A stretch of DNA of 34,623 bases, taken from an uncultured bacterium (GTDB lineage Bacteria; Bacillota; Clostridia; Lachnospirales; Lachnospiraceae). The stretch is taken from the NCBI GenBank assembly GCA_947063875.1, contig CAMSTY010000038.1, positions 1-34,623 of the forward strand. The letters run 5' to 3'. The notes under the pieces were generated by a model. The model did not search any database, was not told the origin of the DNA, and saw only the letters and a program-made list of their open reading frames with translations. The translations under genes were made by a program, and so were the position numbers. Below are positions 25,159 through 33,445 of this stretch, one piece after another; within the stretch, counting starts at the first letter, position 1; each line of letters starts with the position of its first letter.

Positions 25159-26373
25159 TTATTTCAGACCTGGAAAATCATCCGGCTGAATGTCGTTAAA
25201 GTTGGCAGCAGGAACTATCGTACCGTCTTTCACCAGTTCATAGGCCTCATCCAGCTTCTCAATGGTCCCGGCAGACATCTGATGGCGTCCGTCTTCTTTC
25301 ACAAAACCGGTAGAATCCGTATCCGCACCCAGCAGTGCGTTGCCGCCCGCAAAGCTTCCGTCCGCAATCGCATTCAGCTGCTTCTCCACGTTCATGCCCA
25401 TAATCTTCAGCCCGGAAGTCAGAATAATGTTCTCAGAGCCATTGGCACCGTCGTCATACTGGTCTACGTCGCATCCGATCACCTTCACGCCGGTCGCCTC
25501 CTTGGCAGCGGTGAACACGCCGTTTCCCGAACCGCCGGCCGCTACAAAGATAATGTCGCAGCCTTCGTCAATCAGGGCCTTGCCTACCACCTTGCCGGTA
25601 GCCTCGTCCGCAAAGCTTCCTATATAGTTGCCGCCCACATTGGCGTTAGTCACGTCAGTCCCTGCATAAGAGGCAATCTCCACGATCTCTGCAGAAGCGC
25701 CTAGCTTGGCATTGGCATAGTTCACGCCAGACTCGAAACCGTACTGGTAGTTTACGTTGGACGGATAAGCGATCCCGTTCACCACCGCCACCTTGCCGCT
25801 CTGGGTCTCCAGGGCCGCAGCCATTCCTGCAAAAAATCCGCTCTCCTGCTCCTTAAACTGCATGGCATATACATTGTCACAGGCAACCTCCGTGCCCTCT
25901 GCGTCGCTCGGATAAGAATCTACCAGGATAAACTTCACATCCGGGTTATCATTGGCAATGGCGCCGATTGCTGCAAACTGGAAGCCGCAGCAGACAATCA
26001 CGTCATAATCCGCCACAATATCCTGCACCGCCTGTACGGCAGCCGCCGTGTCGCCGGTCTCCTCCCGCACCGGGGTCACGGTTGCATCCGGATGAGACTC
26101 AATAAACGCCAGGATTCCATTATAGTTATCCTCGTTAAAAGAACCGTCATCCACGCCAGACGGACTGCTGACAATGGCAATCTTTAAAGAAGACCCTGCT
26201 GCCTCGCCCTCTGCCGCATCCTGAGCCGCAGTCTCGCCGGAAGCTTCGCCTCCCTCTGCCTGGGCCTCGGTCTGAGCCGCCGTAGTTGCCGCATCCTGGG
26301 AAGCGCCGCCGCATCCGGTAAGCAGCGCACCGGCCATGGCCATGGCCATCATCACACTGATCATTTTTTTCAT
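25159..26373 (-). CDS. BMP family substrate-binding lipoprotein (nucleoside type)
   Basis: A 404-residue lipoprotein with signal peptide MKKMISVMMAMAMAGALLTGC and lipid-anchored Cys21, then an Ala/Glu/Thr-rich linker of about 45 residues. The BMP (PnrA-like) fold follows: SPSGVDDGSFNEDNYNGI, VCCGFQFAAIGAIANDNPDVKFILVD, FAGMAAAL, and FVAAGGSGNGVFTAAKEA near the C-terminal half. PnrA/BmpA relatives bind purine nucleosides through Asp and aromatic residues. The gene lies just after the isomerase gene and just before the ATPase. ATG at 26373 is preceded by AGGAGG at 10 bases; the frame reaching 26478 is an upstream artefact. Confidence 0.93.
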   Translation of the reverse strand: MKKMISVMMAMAMAGALLTGCGGASQDAATTAAQTEAQAEGGEASGETAAQDAAEGEAAGSSLKIAIVSSPSGVDDGSFNEDNYNGILAFIESHPDATVTPVREETGDTAAAVQAVQDIVADYDVIVCCGFQFAAIGAIANDNPDVKFILVDSYPSDAEGTEVACDNVYAMQFKEQESGFFAGMAAALETQSGKVAVVNGIAYPSNVNYQYGFESGVNYANAKLGASAEIVEIASYAGTDVTNANVGGNYIGSFADEATGKVVGKALIDEGCDIIFVAAGGSGNGVFTAAKEATGVKVIGCDVDQYDDGANGSENIILTSGLKIMGMNVEKQLNAIADGSFAGGNALLGADTDSTGFVKEDGRHQMSAGTIEKLDEAYELVKDGTIVPAANFNDIQPDDFPGLK

Positions 26374-26425
26374 CGTTACTTGTCCTCCTTTTTGGTAAAA
26401 AGCATTGATAAAATACTTCCCTTTA

Positions 26426-26454
26426 TTTGTACTACGAATCCGCACAAAAGACAA
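26426..26454 (-). promoter_or_regulatory. Possible internal promoter before the BMP lipoprotein gene
   Basis: TTGTCT (26449-26454), 17 bases, TACAAA (26426-26431) on the minus strand, between the isomerase stop and the lipoprotein start. The boxes are moderate matches, so this is only a candidate for extra transporter expression. Confidence 0.35.
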
Positions 26455-26461
26455 GGGATTT

Positions 26462-27532
26462 TTATGAAATACTCTCACGAACCAGGCTCTTTGTGTACGG
26501 CGGATAGCAGATCCCCCGCTCTGTTATAATGGCCGTGATCAGGGAATGGTCTGTCACGTCAAAGGCCGGATTGTAACATTTCACCTCTTCCAATGCCATG
26601 GGCGCTTCATAAAACTTCTTTTTGATCTCATCCGGGCTGCGCAGTTCAATCCGGATGTCATCTCCGGTCCTGCAGTTCAAATCAATCGTGGAACTCGGCC
26701 CCAGCACATAGAAAGGAATCCCATAATGTTTTGCCAGGATCGCCACTCCGCTGGTGCCGATTTTATTGGCTGTATCCCCGTTGGCCGCCACCCTGTCACA
26801 GCCTACCAGACACGCCTGGACCCAGCCGTTTTTCATCACCAGGCTTGCCATATTGTCACAGATTAACGTCACATCAATCCCCGCTTTCTGCAGCTCGTAG
26901 GAGGTCAGGCGGGCCCCCTGCAAAAGCGGGCGGGTCTCATCGGCAAACACCCGAAACTCCATTCCCCGCTCTTTCCCGAGAAACAGCGGCCCCAGCGCCG
27001 TGCCATAGCGGGAGGTTGCCAGCGGCCCCGCATTACAGTGAGTCAGCACCCCATCCCCATCCTTTAAGAGAGACAACCCATACTCCGATATGGCACGGCA
27101 CATCTCCATATCCTCTTTCCGGATCGCCATACATTCCTCTTCCAGAAGTTTTATAATCGCATCCACCCCCAGTTCCTTGTGGGCGACCACTACCTGTTCC
27201 ATACGGCTTAACGCCCAGCTTAAATTCACCGCTGTGGGCCTTGCCGAGTCCAGGTATTCCCGATATTTGCAAAACTGCTGGTAAAACTCCGGATAGTCCC
27301 TGCTCTTAATGGTCTTTGCCAGGATATAAATGCCAAAGCCTGCACAGATTCCGATGGCCGGCGCCCCCCGGACCTTCAATTCAAAAATAGCGTCATAAAT
27401 ATCCTTTGCCGTCTTAAGCGTCAGATACTCCGTCCTGGAAGGAAGCTTTGTCTGGTCAATGATAACCACCGACTCTTTGTCCTCGCCCAGCTTTACATTG
27501 TCGATATGCGTGACCTGTCTTAACCTATCCAT
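26462..27532 (-). CDS. mtnA: S-methyl-5-thioribose-1-phosphate isomerase / 5-deoxyribose-1-phosphate isomerase
   Basis: This 356-residue isomerase converts an aldose 1-phosphate to the ketose 1-phosphate. Hallmarks are KVRGAPAIG (53-61), [10 protein letters not shown] with catalytic Cys166, [13 protein letters not shown] (198-210), and [17 protein letters not shown] with Asp246. Length and motifs fit MtnA, not the eIF2B regulatory subunits. The same fold serves DrdI in 5-deoxyribose disposal and MtnA in methionine salvage, and several enzymes use both substrates. The next gene upstream on the transcript is an alcohol dehydrogenase, and a class II aldolase precedes that. This points to aldol cleavage of the ketose phosphate rather than the full methionine salvage cycle. 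GGGGAGG lies 5 bases before the ATG. Confidence 0.9.
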   Translation of the reverse strand: MDRLRQVTHIDNVKLGEDKESVVIIDQTKLPSRTEYLTLKTAKDIYDAIFELKVRGAPAIGICAGFGIYILAKTIKSRDYPEFYQQFCKYREYLDSARPTAVNLSWALSRMEQVVVAHKELGVDAIIKLLEEECMAIRKEDMEMCRAISEYGLSLLKDGDGVLTHCNAGPLATSRYGTALGPLFLGKERGMEFRVFADETRPLLQGARLTSYELQKAGIDVTLICDNMASLVMKNGWVQACLVGCDRVAANGDTANKIGTSGVAILAKHYGIPFYVLGPSSTIDLNCRTGDDIRIELRSPDEIKKKFYEAPMALEEVKCYNPAFDVTDHSLITAIITERGICYPPYTKSLVRESIS

Positions 27533-27569
27533 TGTACCTCCCCTTATTGTTCTTTATCGTTCCTTCTTC

Positions 27570-28535
27570 TCATGATTCCTCTGCCACCAGAAATCCCGCC
27601 TTAAATGCCTTTGATCCAAATGCCGTTTCCCAGTCCTCCAGACCGTAAAACTCCACCGGCGGCAGCTTCACCAGCCCCTTATCCAACAATCGCAGCGCCG
27701 GTTTGAACGGGCCGCAGCGGCTCCCCTTGATTGTGACCTCATTCACCACAAACCGGCTCATATCCACGTTTACCGTTCCGGCATAAGTGCTTTTCAGCAC
27801 AATCATCCCCTGCCTGCGCACCAGCCTGGAGGCCAGCTCCAACCCCGACGGAGATCCGGAAGCCTCCACCACCAGTTCAAAGGTATCCGTCTCCCCGATC
27901 TTTCCGGCCTCGCTATCTCCCAGCGTCCGGGTTCTCCCCATTCCTTCAAACTGCTCAAGCTTCCCGGGGTGTTTCCCGATAATCGTCAGATCCGCCCCAT
28001 ACAGCTGCAATACCGAGGCAATCAGATAAGCCAGACGGCCATCCCCGATCAAGGCAATCTCCGTATCCGGGTCCAGGAAAACCTGCTTCGGAATCTCCAA
28101 GGCAGCTGCCAGCGGTTCCGTAAGCAGCGCCTCCTTCATGGAAAGCCGGGAGGGCACCTCATGGAGCAGATGGGTCGCCAGCGTCATATACTCGGCAAAA
28201 CAACCATCCTTTCCATCCATGCCGATGACCTTTCGCTCCAGGCAGTGCTTTTCCCTGCCGGTACGGCAGTAAATACAATGCCCACATCCGGCATTCAGCT
28301 CTCCTACCACGCGGCGGCCTACCCAGAAAGGATCAGAAGACGATTCCACAATCCCTGCAAATTCATGTCCCATAACCCCCTTAAAATCAGGCCGGTACCC
28401 TTTCAGCACCTCTCTGTCCGTATTACAGACTCCGGCATAGAAGATTTTGATAAGGCTCTCTCCCTCTCCCGGCGACGGCATAGGCAAATCCTCCCGGTAT
28501 GCGGCGTTCTTTTTGTCAAAATAAATCCCCTTCAT
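27570..28535 (-). CDS. Zinc-dependent medium-chain alcohol dehydrogenase
   Basis: A 321-residue MDR-family dehydrogenase. Catalytic zinc ligands are Cys37 (GVCNTD), His57-Glu58 (GHEFAG) and Glu140 (TEPLAA). Structural zinc cysteines are 84, 87, 90 and 98 (CGHCIYC...HC). The nucleotide fold follows (IALIGDGRLAYLIASVLQLYG). It is a little short for the family and resembles threonine/sorbitol dehydrogenase-like members. Placed between the aldolase and the isomerase, the likely role is reduction of the aldehyde made by the aldolase: 2-methylthioacetaldehyde from MTA, or acetaldehyde from 5-deoxyribose. That role is inferred from context. Gaps to its neighbours are 32 and 37 bases, so the three form one operon. 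Confidence 0.87.
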   Translation of the reverse strand: MKGIYFDKKNAAYREDLPMPSPGEGESLIKIFYAGVCNTDREVLKGYRPDFKGVMGHEFAGIVESSSDPFWVGRRVVGELNAGCGHCIYCRTGREKHCLERKVIGMDGKDGCFAEYMTLATHLLHEVPSRLSMKEALLTEPLAAALEIPKQVFLDPDTEIALIGDGRLAYLIASVLQLYGADLTIIGKHPGKLEQFEGMGRTRTLGDSEAGKIGETDTFELVVEASGSPSGLELASRLVRRQGMIVLKSTYAGTVNVDMSRFVVNEVTIKGSRCGPFKPALRLLDKGLVKLPPVEFYGLEDWETAFGSKAFKAGFLVAEES

Positions 28536-28567
28536 TCCTTCACCTCATTTTTGTCTGCCATCTTTTC

Positions 28568-29188
28568 CTATTCTTCATACCCGGGAATCACCACCGGTTT
28601 CCCGCTCTGCAGGGCCATATGGTAAATCCTGGCCGTGTCTTCCACATACACACTGTTCGTATAGGCAGTCCCTATGCTCTCCCCCACTGCCACTACGCCA
28701 TGATTGGCCATCAGGCAGGCATTTTTCCTCTTCAGAATGGGGACTGCGTTGAGTCCTACCTGGGCGCTTCCCTGCAAGGCATAGCCGCTTACTTCCAGCT
28801 TTCCCTTCAAAAACGGAATCATCTCGATGAGAACTACCGGAATCTCCTGATGATTCACCGCAAAGCTGGTGGCATAAGGCGAATGCGTATGTACTACTGC
28901 CCCTACATGAGGCAGATGTTTGTAAATCTCCGCATGCATTCTCCACTCCGACGACGGTTTATGGCATCCCTCCACCACCTGTCCCTCCAGGTCCGTAACC
29001 ACAATGTCCTTCTCCTCCATAATCTCATAATCGTAAGAGCTGGGGGTAATCACCATCCATCCCTTCTCCGGCCAGAACACGCTCATATTCCCGCTGGTCC
29101 CCGCCATCAGCTTCTCCCGGTACGCCTTCTTTGCCGTGCATAATACCGCCTGCTTTCTCTTCGCCAGTTCTTCTGCGTATGCCTCCAT
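28568..29188 (-). CDS. Class II aldolase (5-methylthioribulose/5-deoxyribulose-1-phosphate aldolase type)
   Basis: This 206-residue aldolase/adducin-fold protein binds zinc and cleaves ketose 1-phosphates to DHAP and an aldehyde. Visible are GTSGNMS (30-36, phosphate loop), TPSSYDYE (48-55), catalytic Glu81 (KPSSEWRMH), zinc ligands His100 and His102 (VVHTHSPYAT), and His163 (MANHGVVAVG). It resembles L-fuculose-phosphate aldolase. Linkage to an MtnA-type isomerase favours the DrdA or MTA 'DHAP shunt' aldolase. It is not MtnB: no dehydratase-pathway genes (mtnC, mtnD, mtnW) are nearby. It starts the tightly spaced catabolic part of the operon, 84 bases after the histidine phosphatase gene, with AGGAAGGAG upstream. 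Confidence 0.85.
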   Translation of the reverse strand: MEAYAEELAKRKQAVLCTAKKAYREKLMAGTSGNMSVFWPEKGWMVITPSSYDYEIMEEKDIVVTDLEGQVVEGCHKPSSEWRMHAEIYKHLPHVGAVVHTHSPYATSFAVNHQEIPVVLIEMIPFLKGKLEVSGYALQGSAQVGLNAVPILKRKNACLMANHGVVAVGESIGTAYTNSVYVEDTARIYHMALQSGKPVVIPGYEE

Positions 29189-29272
29189 CCCTGCTTCTCT
29201 CCTTCCTGTTTCGCGCTTTTCTCTGCCTGTTTTCCTATTGCCTTTTCCTCTGTGCTTACTCCCACGGTCCTC

Positions 29273-30046
29273 TCAGTGCCTCTGGCCTTCATTTCCATAA
29301 GTCTCACAAAACCTGGCTGAAAATGACGGCGCTTCTTTTCCTGCATAGAGATGAGAAATGTCTCCCATCCTCAGCGCACGAAAGATCGCGATTCCCTGCT
29401 GCCGTTCCTCCGTCACCACTTCCGTCACCGATGTGGGCGCCAAAGCCAAAGTCTGCCACAGCAAAAAAGGCGATACCTTCCACAGATGAGACAGCAAGAC
29501 ACAGGTAATGCCAAAATGGCAGAAAAAAGTGATCGTCTCCGTGCTTTCTCTCTCCACGCGATAATGATTCCCTTCTCTCACATATCCATACCGCTCTAAA
29601 AGCCCGTCCAGCCCTGCCGCCACCGAATCATACAAAGGGTTCAGATCACTGCACCGGGCCACCTCGGACATTCTCCATGCCTCCTGGTCCAGATACGCAG
29701 TCCTTTCCGTCCAATAAGAAGGCAGCATGTCCCAGGCTATCCGCATCCCGAAACGCCCTCCCTCCTTTCTCGTGTCCGTATACGCCATTTGCAGTTCCTT
29801 GGAATCATTAATATCCACTTTTACCGGAAATTCCCGCAGCCACTCCAGAGTCTCTGCTTTCTTCCCCAGCTTTTCCAGGCAGTAGGCTGCCGTGGCCTGC
29901 GCTCTGCCCAGAGGCGACTGGTAACAGTCACCCAGGTTTAATTCCTGCGCCGTCTCTGCTAAAAGCGACGCCTCCCGATGTCCTTTTTCCGTCAGAGTAT
30001 CTCTCACGTAGTCCGGGTCCCCATGCCGGATCATCAAAATTCTCAT
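29273..30046 (-). CDS. Histidine phosphatase family protein
   Basis: A 257-residue phosphatase of the phosphoglycerate-mutase superfamily. The catalytic RHG motif is at residues 7-9 (MIRHGDPDY), with the second arginine in SPLGRAQATA and the second histidine in FFCHFGITC. Family members dephosphorylate sugar phosphates, nucleotides or cofactor precursors, and this subtype has no set substrate. It lies 28 bases after the Smr gene and 84 bases before the aldolase gene, so it may belong to the salvage operon and could act on a sugar phosphate. That link is only positional. Confidence 0.88.
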   Translation of the reverse strand: MRILMIRHGDPDYVRDTLTEKGHREASLLAETAQELNLGDCYQSPLGRAQATAAYCLEKLGKKAETLEWLREFPVKVDINDSKELQMAYTDTRKEGGRFGMRIAWDMLPSYWTERTAYLDQEAWRMSEVARCSDLNPLYDSVAAGLDGLLERYGYVREGNHYRVERESTETITFFCHFGITCVLLSHLWKVSPFLLWQTLALAPTSVTEVVTEERQQGIAIFRALRMGDISHLYAGKEAPSFSARFCETYGNEGQRH

Positions 30047-30074
30047 ATCCGTCCCGCTCCTTCCTGACCCCTTT

Positions 30075-30335
30075 TTAAAATTCCCTCAGCACCAGTTCCG
30101 TAATCCCCTGATTGGCGCCCATCTCAATCCGCTTCACCTTTGGTTCCCGCTCGTATCCGAACTCTTCCCGGATCATGCTGCGTATTCTTGTCCCTCCATG
30201 AAACCCATGGATCACCCGGATTCGATATACCGCATTCCCTGCCTCACGCACCCGTTTTGTAATCACCTCATAGGCCTGTTCTCCATTCAGACCGTGGACA
30301 TCCATCTCAATAATCCCGCCTGTCAAAGTGCTCAC
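30075..30335 (-). CDS. Small Smr-domain protein
   Basis: An 86-residue stand-alone Smr (small MutS-related) domain. The two signature motifs are MDVHGLNGEQAYEVI (residues 11-25) and RVIHGFHGGTRIRSMI (40-55). Smr domains bind or nick nucleic acid and are linked to ribosome rescue and recombination; single-domain versions in clostridia are uncharacterised. The start is GTG at 30335, with AAGGGG only 3 bases before it; an in-frame ATG at 30305 is the alternative. It is the first minus-strand gene after repeat copy B. Confidence 0.82.
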   Translation of the reverse strand: MSTLTGGIIEMDVHGLNGEQAYEVITKRVREAGNAVYRIRVIHGFHGGTRIRSMIREEFGYEREPKVKRIEMGANQGITELVLREF

Positions 30336-30448
30336 GCTCCCCTTTTTGGTTTTTGCTTTATTTTATCAGATATTGGTTCCTTTTCCCAGAGGTTTTTCTT
30401 TTTTTGTGGATTTCTTTTGCGGGGGGTGTCGCTTGGGAGGGGTGTTGA

Positions 30449-30660
30449 GGAAGAGTCAGGGCCTGGCAAGGTTCGGCTCCCGTTTCGGGTCGGCTGTCTC
30501 TAAGGCAAAAAGACGGCAGTCACGGTGAGGTGTTCTTACGCAGCCGTGTCTTCGCACGTTGCTGCTACTTCAAAGGGATTCGTACAACTGCCGTCTTTTT
30601 ACCTAAGATACAGCAAGACCCTGCAAAAGTCGCCGAACCTTGCCAGGCCCTGACTCTTCC
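30449..30660. repeat. Dispersed palindromic repeat, copy B (212 bp, nested inverted repeats)
   Basis: Perfect 29-bp outer arms (30449-30477 and 30632-30660) enclose a second perfect 14-bp inverted repeat (30507-30520 and 30587-30600) that extends imperfectly outward. The outer parts match copy A in reverse orientation: CTCCCGTTTCGGG follows the left arm and CAAAAGTCGCC starts the right arm. About 130 bases of extra sequence lie inside. No protein is encoded. Confidence 0.9.
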
Positions 30661-30883
30661 GGCGATGTTCCTTCTGATTGCTGGTTACTGGCCTTGCTAC
30701 AATGCTTATGTATGGCAGAAGCAATCAGCCGAAAATAAGAGACAGATTGCCAGTACCACATTATTCCGAGCCAAAGACCAATTTTGTTTTATCAAGTGCA
30801 GAGAAATCTATTTCATTTTTTGAAAGGAAACGTTATAATAAAGACTCCAATAATCGGGATTTAAGGAGAAATTAAAAACAAGA

Positions 30884-30937
30884 ATGAAAAATCCCCTTTT
30901 CGTAATTGCATACCTATTAAGGCGGGAAAACACATGA
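30884..30937 (+). CDS. Possible 17-residue leader peptide before the disrupted gene
   Basis: ATG at 30884 opens MKNPLFVIAYLLRRENT, and its TGA overlaps the ATG at 30934 (ATGA). AAGGAG lies about 15 bases upstream, farther than usual, and a TATAAT (30834-30839) lies about 45 bases upstream without a good -35. It may be a leader that couples translation to the next gene, or chance. Confidence 0.3.
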   Translation: MKNPLFVIAYLLRRENT

Positions 30938-30940
30938 AAC

Positions 30941-31384
30941 TTATTGGATTGGCTGTGTCACAGAGTCTGACTGATAAAAATTGTTTTCTGGCAACTCCAT
31001 ATATTTATTAGCTTTATGAACAATTTTAACTCTGACATACCCTTTCCCTCTCTTTCTTTTACCATTCTTTATTATACCCTCTACAGCACCACACTTGATA
31101 CAACATAAACCTTCAGAGAATCTTGCTTGCCCTATACTGTCTTGCTTTAACTCTATTATTGATTTCTCTAGCTCTCTTTTTTGTTTATCTATATCAGATT
31201 TAGTATTTATTTTAGTTGTGTTTCTAGTATCAGAACCTTTAGAACTAATATCTTTTTTATTAATAGTATCCCTTGAAATTTTATGCTTTTCCATTATTTC
31301 TAATGCACTTTTTATCTCTAATAAATCAGAACTATTTAAACCTAATAACTGATTTAACAATTCTTCTTTCGATAATTGGTTCAT
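30941..31384 (-). pseudogene. Truncated IS1595-type transposase N-terminus
   Basis: The 147-residue frame has a helical N-terminal part (LSKEELLNQLLGLNSSDLLEIKSALEI) and a Lys/Ser-rich linker. The first half of a zinc ribbon follows (CCIKCGAVEGIIKNGKRKRGKG), as in IS1595-type transposases. The second cysteine pair and the entire DDE catalytic domain are missing: the frame runs straight into the element's end and stops in flanking host DNA (30941-30943). An internal deletion between the ribbon and the terminal repeat explains this. The element would need a transposase in trans. A ribosome site (AAAGTGG) precedes the ATG, so a DNA-binding fragment might still be made. Confidence 0.72.
30943..30950. 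repeat. Target-site duplication, left copy (IS1595-like element)
   Basis: ATTGGATT immediately precedes the left inverted repeat and recurs at 33780-33787. Eight bases is the usual IS1595-family duplication. Confidence 0.9.
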
Positions 31385-31494
31385 TTAAAACCACTTTCTT
31401 TAAATCTTAAAAATCTAATTCTATTTTACCATATTTCCTCCAAAATCCACCCTATGTTCACAAAAATTTTATAAATTTGAGTTTTAAATAGTAA

Positions 31495-31526
31495 AAAAGA
31501 GTACATTAGATTTTCTGTACTCTTTT
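31495..31526. terminator. Terminator hairpin inside the IS1595-like element
   Basis: AAAAGAGTAC (31495-31504) and GTACTCTTTT (31517-31526) form a perfect 10-bp stem with a 12-base loop. On the minus strand TTTTTT completes the U-tract. It lies after the small membrane-protein gene and can act in both directions. Confidence 0.75.
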
Positions 31527-31607
31527 AATTTCTATATCAGTTTATTCTTTTAAATTTATCCTTGTTTGTATTTGTCAATATTATTCAATTCTTATATATA
31601 GCAATTG

Positions 31608-31991
31608 CTATTTTAAAAAGGGATTAATTGTTTTTTTCATTTTTTTGTCCTTTCCCTTTATTATAAATATACCTCCCATACATATAGCCAATACTATAAT
31701 AAAATTAGATGACGAAATATATAAAACTTTATTTAATTCACGTAATATCTCAGCATTTCCATTAACCTTAAATAATACATCTAAAGCCATGTTAACTGTA
31801 GATAAAAAACATAAAAGAACCGAAAGGAGCAAAACAGATTTATTTTGCGGTTTAAATAGAATGTAATAGGCTGTAATTTCAAATATGATACATAAAGGCA
31901 TAAACAAGATTTTCTGTGGCATAAATAACTCCATGTAAAAGAATAACACAAATACCATAAAAAGAATAAAAATACATTTTTTGATTTTCAT
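31608..31991 (-). CDS. Passenger membrane protein of unknown function
   Basis: A 127-residue protein with four predicted membrane segments (IFILFMVFVLFFYMELF, ILFMPLCIIFEITAYYILF, VLLLSVLLCFLSTVNMALDVLF, NFIIVLAICMGGIFII) and a Lys-rich tail. The composition is AT-rich and unlike the core genome. AAGGAAGTG precedes the ATG by about 9 bases, and a terminator follows it. It is inside the IS1595-like element and so looks like cargo. Size and layout resemble bacteriocin-immunity or small transporter subunits, but no family is recognised. Confidence 0.6.
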   Translation of the reverse strand: MKIKKCIFILFMVFVLFFYMELFMPQKILFMPLCIIFEITAYYILFKPQNKSVLLLSVLLCFLSTVNMALDVLFKVNGNAEILRELNKVLYISSSNFIIVLAICMGGIFIIKGKDKKMKKTINPFLK

Positions 31992-32110
31992 TTCTTTGCA
32001 CTTCCTTTCAAAAGCTGTATAGTATAAGCACGAACAAATCTTTAAATCTCAATCCTATTATATCCATCTCAATTATACTATAAGTTTATAACATATTAGT
32101 ATATAAGTCA

Positions 32111-32119
32111 ACAGGTAAA
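32111..32119. repeat. Target-site duplication, left copy (ISAs1 element)
   Basis: ACAGGTAAA borders the left terminal repeat and recurs at 33377-33385. Confidence 0.9.
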
Positions 32120-33376
32120 CACGCCAAACGCATGAATGATTATTTTATTCCAATTTCAGATACAGGTATTTTTTAAGAATTTAATACTTCTTCTAAAAAG
32201 CGAATTGGGTCCAAACCTATCACAAAGCGTTTCGTTTTCATTGACAACCTCTTATTCTTTAATGATAATTCGCTCAGCCTTAATATTCCCAAACACCATT
32301 TCCTAATTATGTTCTGGTTTTGAGCCGCTGTTTTATCGATCGTTTTATTTGCATCCTCCCGGAATGTCACATCTAGATGCCAATGCATGCTTTCTATGCT
32401 CCAATGCCCTCTCACTGCACGACTCAGTGTTTCTATATCATTCCCAAGGCTGCTGATGAAATATCGGTATTCTTCTGTACGCTTTTCCCCTTTCTCTATC
32501 GTCTTCCTCTCCATTCCTATACTTTTCAGTCCTTTCCATTCCTTCCTCTGGCTTAACCATTTGATATCTTCTGTCTGATAATATTCCCTTTTTTCCACCT
32601 GGCTGCGTGCCTTTTCCACTGTTCTTTTGTAGTTTCCCGCACGCTCTATCCCTTTCTGAAATTCCTTATCTCCAAAGTACTCCCTTACTTCTTCATATAA
32701 CGTCCCCTGATTCCCTTTCAGGGCCAGTACATCGTCCGCCCTTCTTGCTCGGATTGTTTCCGCTATTTTTGTCTGGGTTCCCATGGCGTCTATGGTTATA
32801 ATCTGACCCTTCACCTGGATTCTCTCCAAAAGTTCGGGAATCGCTGTGGTCTCGTTGCTTTTTTCCTTCACTGCTTTTTGGCACAGACTGTATCCGTCCT
32901 CCCTGCTCCATCCCGTCACGATATGGCACGCTTTTTCTTCCCTGCGGCGGTTTCCCCTCATTGTTTTCCCGTCCAGCGCTATGATCTTTTTTAGAACCTT
33001 TCCTTCCTCACGGTTCAGCAGCTCCTGCCATTTTCCATACAGTCTTTGCAATACTTCCGGGGAAATCAGTCCCATAACACGGCAGATTGTGTCATGGGAC
33101 GGGGGACCGTTCCTTAATTCGATATAATTACGCAGATAATCCTGATACATTTCTCCGAAAGCTGCAATCTCAACCCAGTTATCCGCGTTTGCCAGAGTCG
33201 CAAACAGGACAATGACCACAATATCTTTTAATGAGTGACGTACTTTCCTCTTTTGACGGATATCTTCTATATATTCCATCCATTGTAATAATTCTTCCAT
33301 TATTCTACGCCCCTTTTCTTTTATTTTACCAGAAAATGGGCATGTTCACAATTTATTTACTCATGCGTTTGGCGTG
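32120..33376 (-). mobile_element. Complete ISAs1-family insertion sequence (1257 bp)
   Basis: 16-bp perfect terminal inverted repeats (CACGCCAAACGCATGA at 32120-32135 and its complement at 33361-33376) surround one intact transposase gene. A 9-bp direct duplication ACAGGTAAA lies on both sides. All parts are intact, so it may still be active. It sits inside the older IS1595-like element. Confidence 0.93.
32173..33300 (-). CDS. ISAs1 family transposase
   Basis: A 375-residue DDE transposase. It has the ISAs1 (DUF4338/DDE_Tnp_ISAs1-like) layout: N-terminal RKVRHSLKDIVVIVLFATLANADNWVEI, first Asp in IALDGKTMRGN, second Asp in IITIDAMGTQTKIAE, ALKGNQGTLYEEV, and the C-terminal RGHWSIESMHWHLDVTFREDA holding the final Glu. 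Length equals that of active members and no frameshift is seen. AAGGGG lies about 10 bases before the ATG. Confidence 0.95.
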   Translation of the reverse strand: MEELLQWMEYIEDIRQKRKVRHSLKDIVVIVLFATLANADNWVEIAAFGEMYQDYLRNYIELRNGPPSHDTICRVMGLISPEVLQRLYGKWQELLNREEGKVLKKIIALDGKTMRGNRRREEKACHIVTGWSREDGYSLCQKAVKEKSNETTAIPELLERIQVKGQIITIDAMGTQTKIAETIRARRADDVLALKGNQGTLYEEVREYFGDKEFQKGIERAGNYKRTVEKARSQVEKREYYQTEDIKWLSQRKEWKGLKSIGMERKTIEKGEKRTEEYRYFISSLGNDIETLSRAVRGHWSIESMHWHLDVTFREDANKTIDKTAAQNQNIIRKWCLGILRLSELSLKNKRLSMKTKRFVIGLDPIRFLEEVLNS

Positions 33377-33385
33377 ACAGGTAAA
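33377..33385. repeat. Target-site duplication, right copy (ISAs1 element)
   Basis: ACAGGTAAA, identical to 32111-32119. Confidence 0.9.
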
Positions 33386-33445
33386 TCTTTTATATCTTCT
33401 AAATATTATGTTTTGGTCTAAATAATCTGCTAATTATTTGTTGAA

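Noticed and set aside
30674..30728. 9-bp inverted repeat CTGATTGCT / AGCAATCAG
   Set aside because: Short stem with a 37-base spacer and no U-tract; too weak to call a terminator or operator.
30678..30875. Plus-strand open frame of 65 codons between repeat copy B and the disrupted gene
   Set aside because: It starts at a TTG close to the repeat with no ribosome site and shows no recognisable motif; possible but unsupported.
31598..31611. Palindrome ATAGCAATTGCTAT
   Set aside because: It overlaps the stop of the passenger membrane gene in AT-rich sequence and is likely chance.
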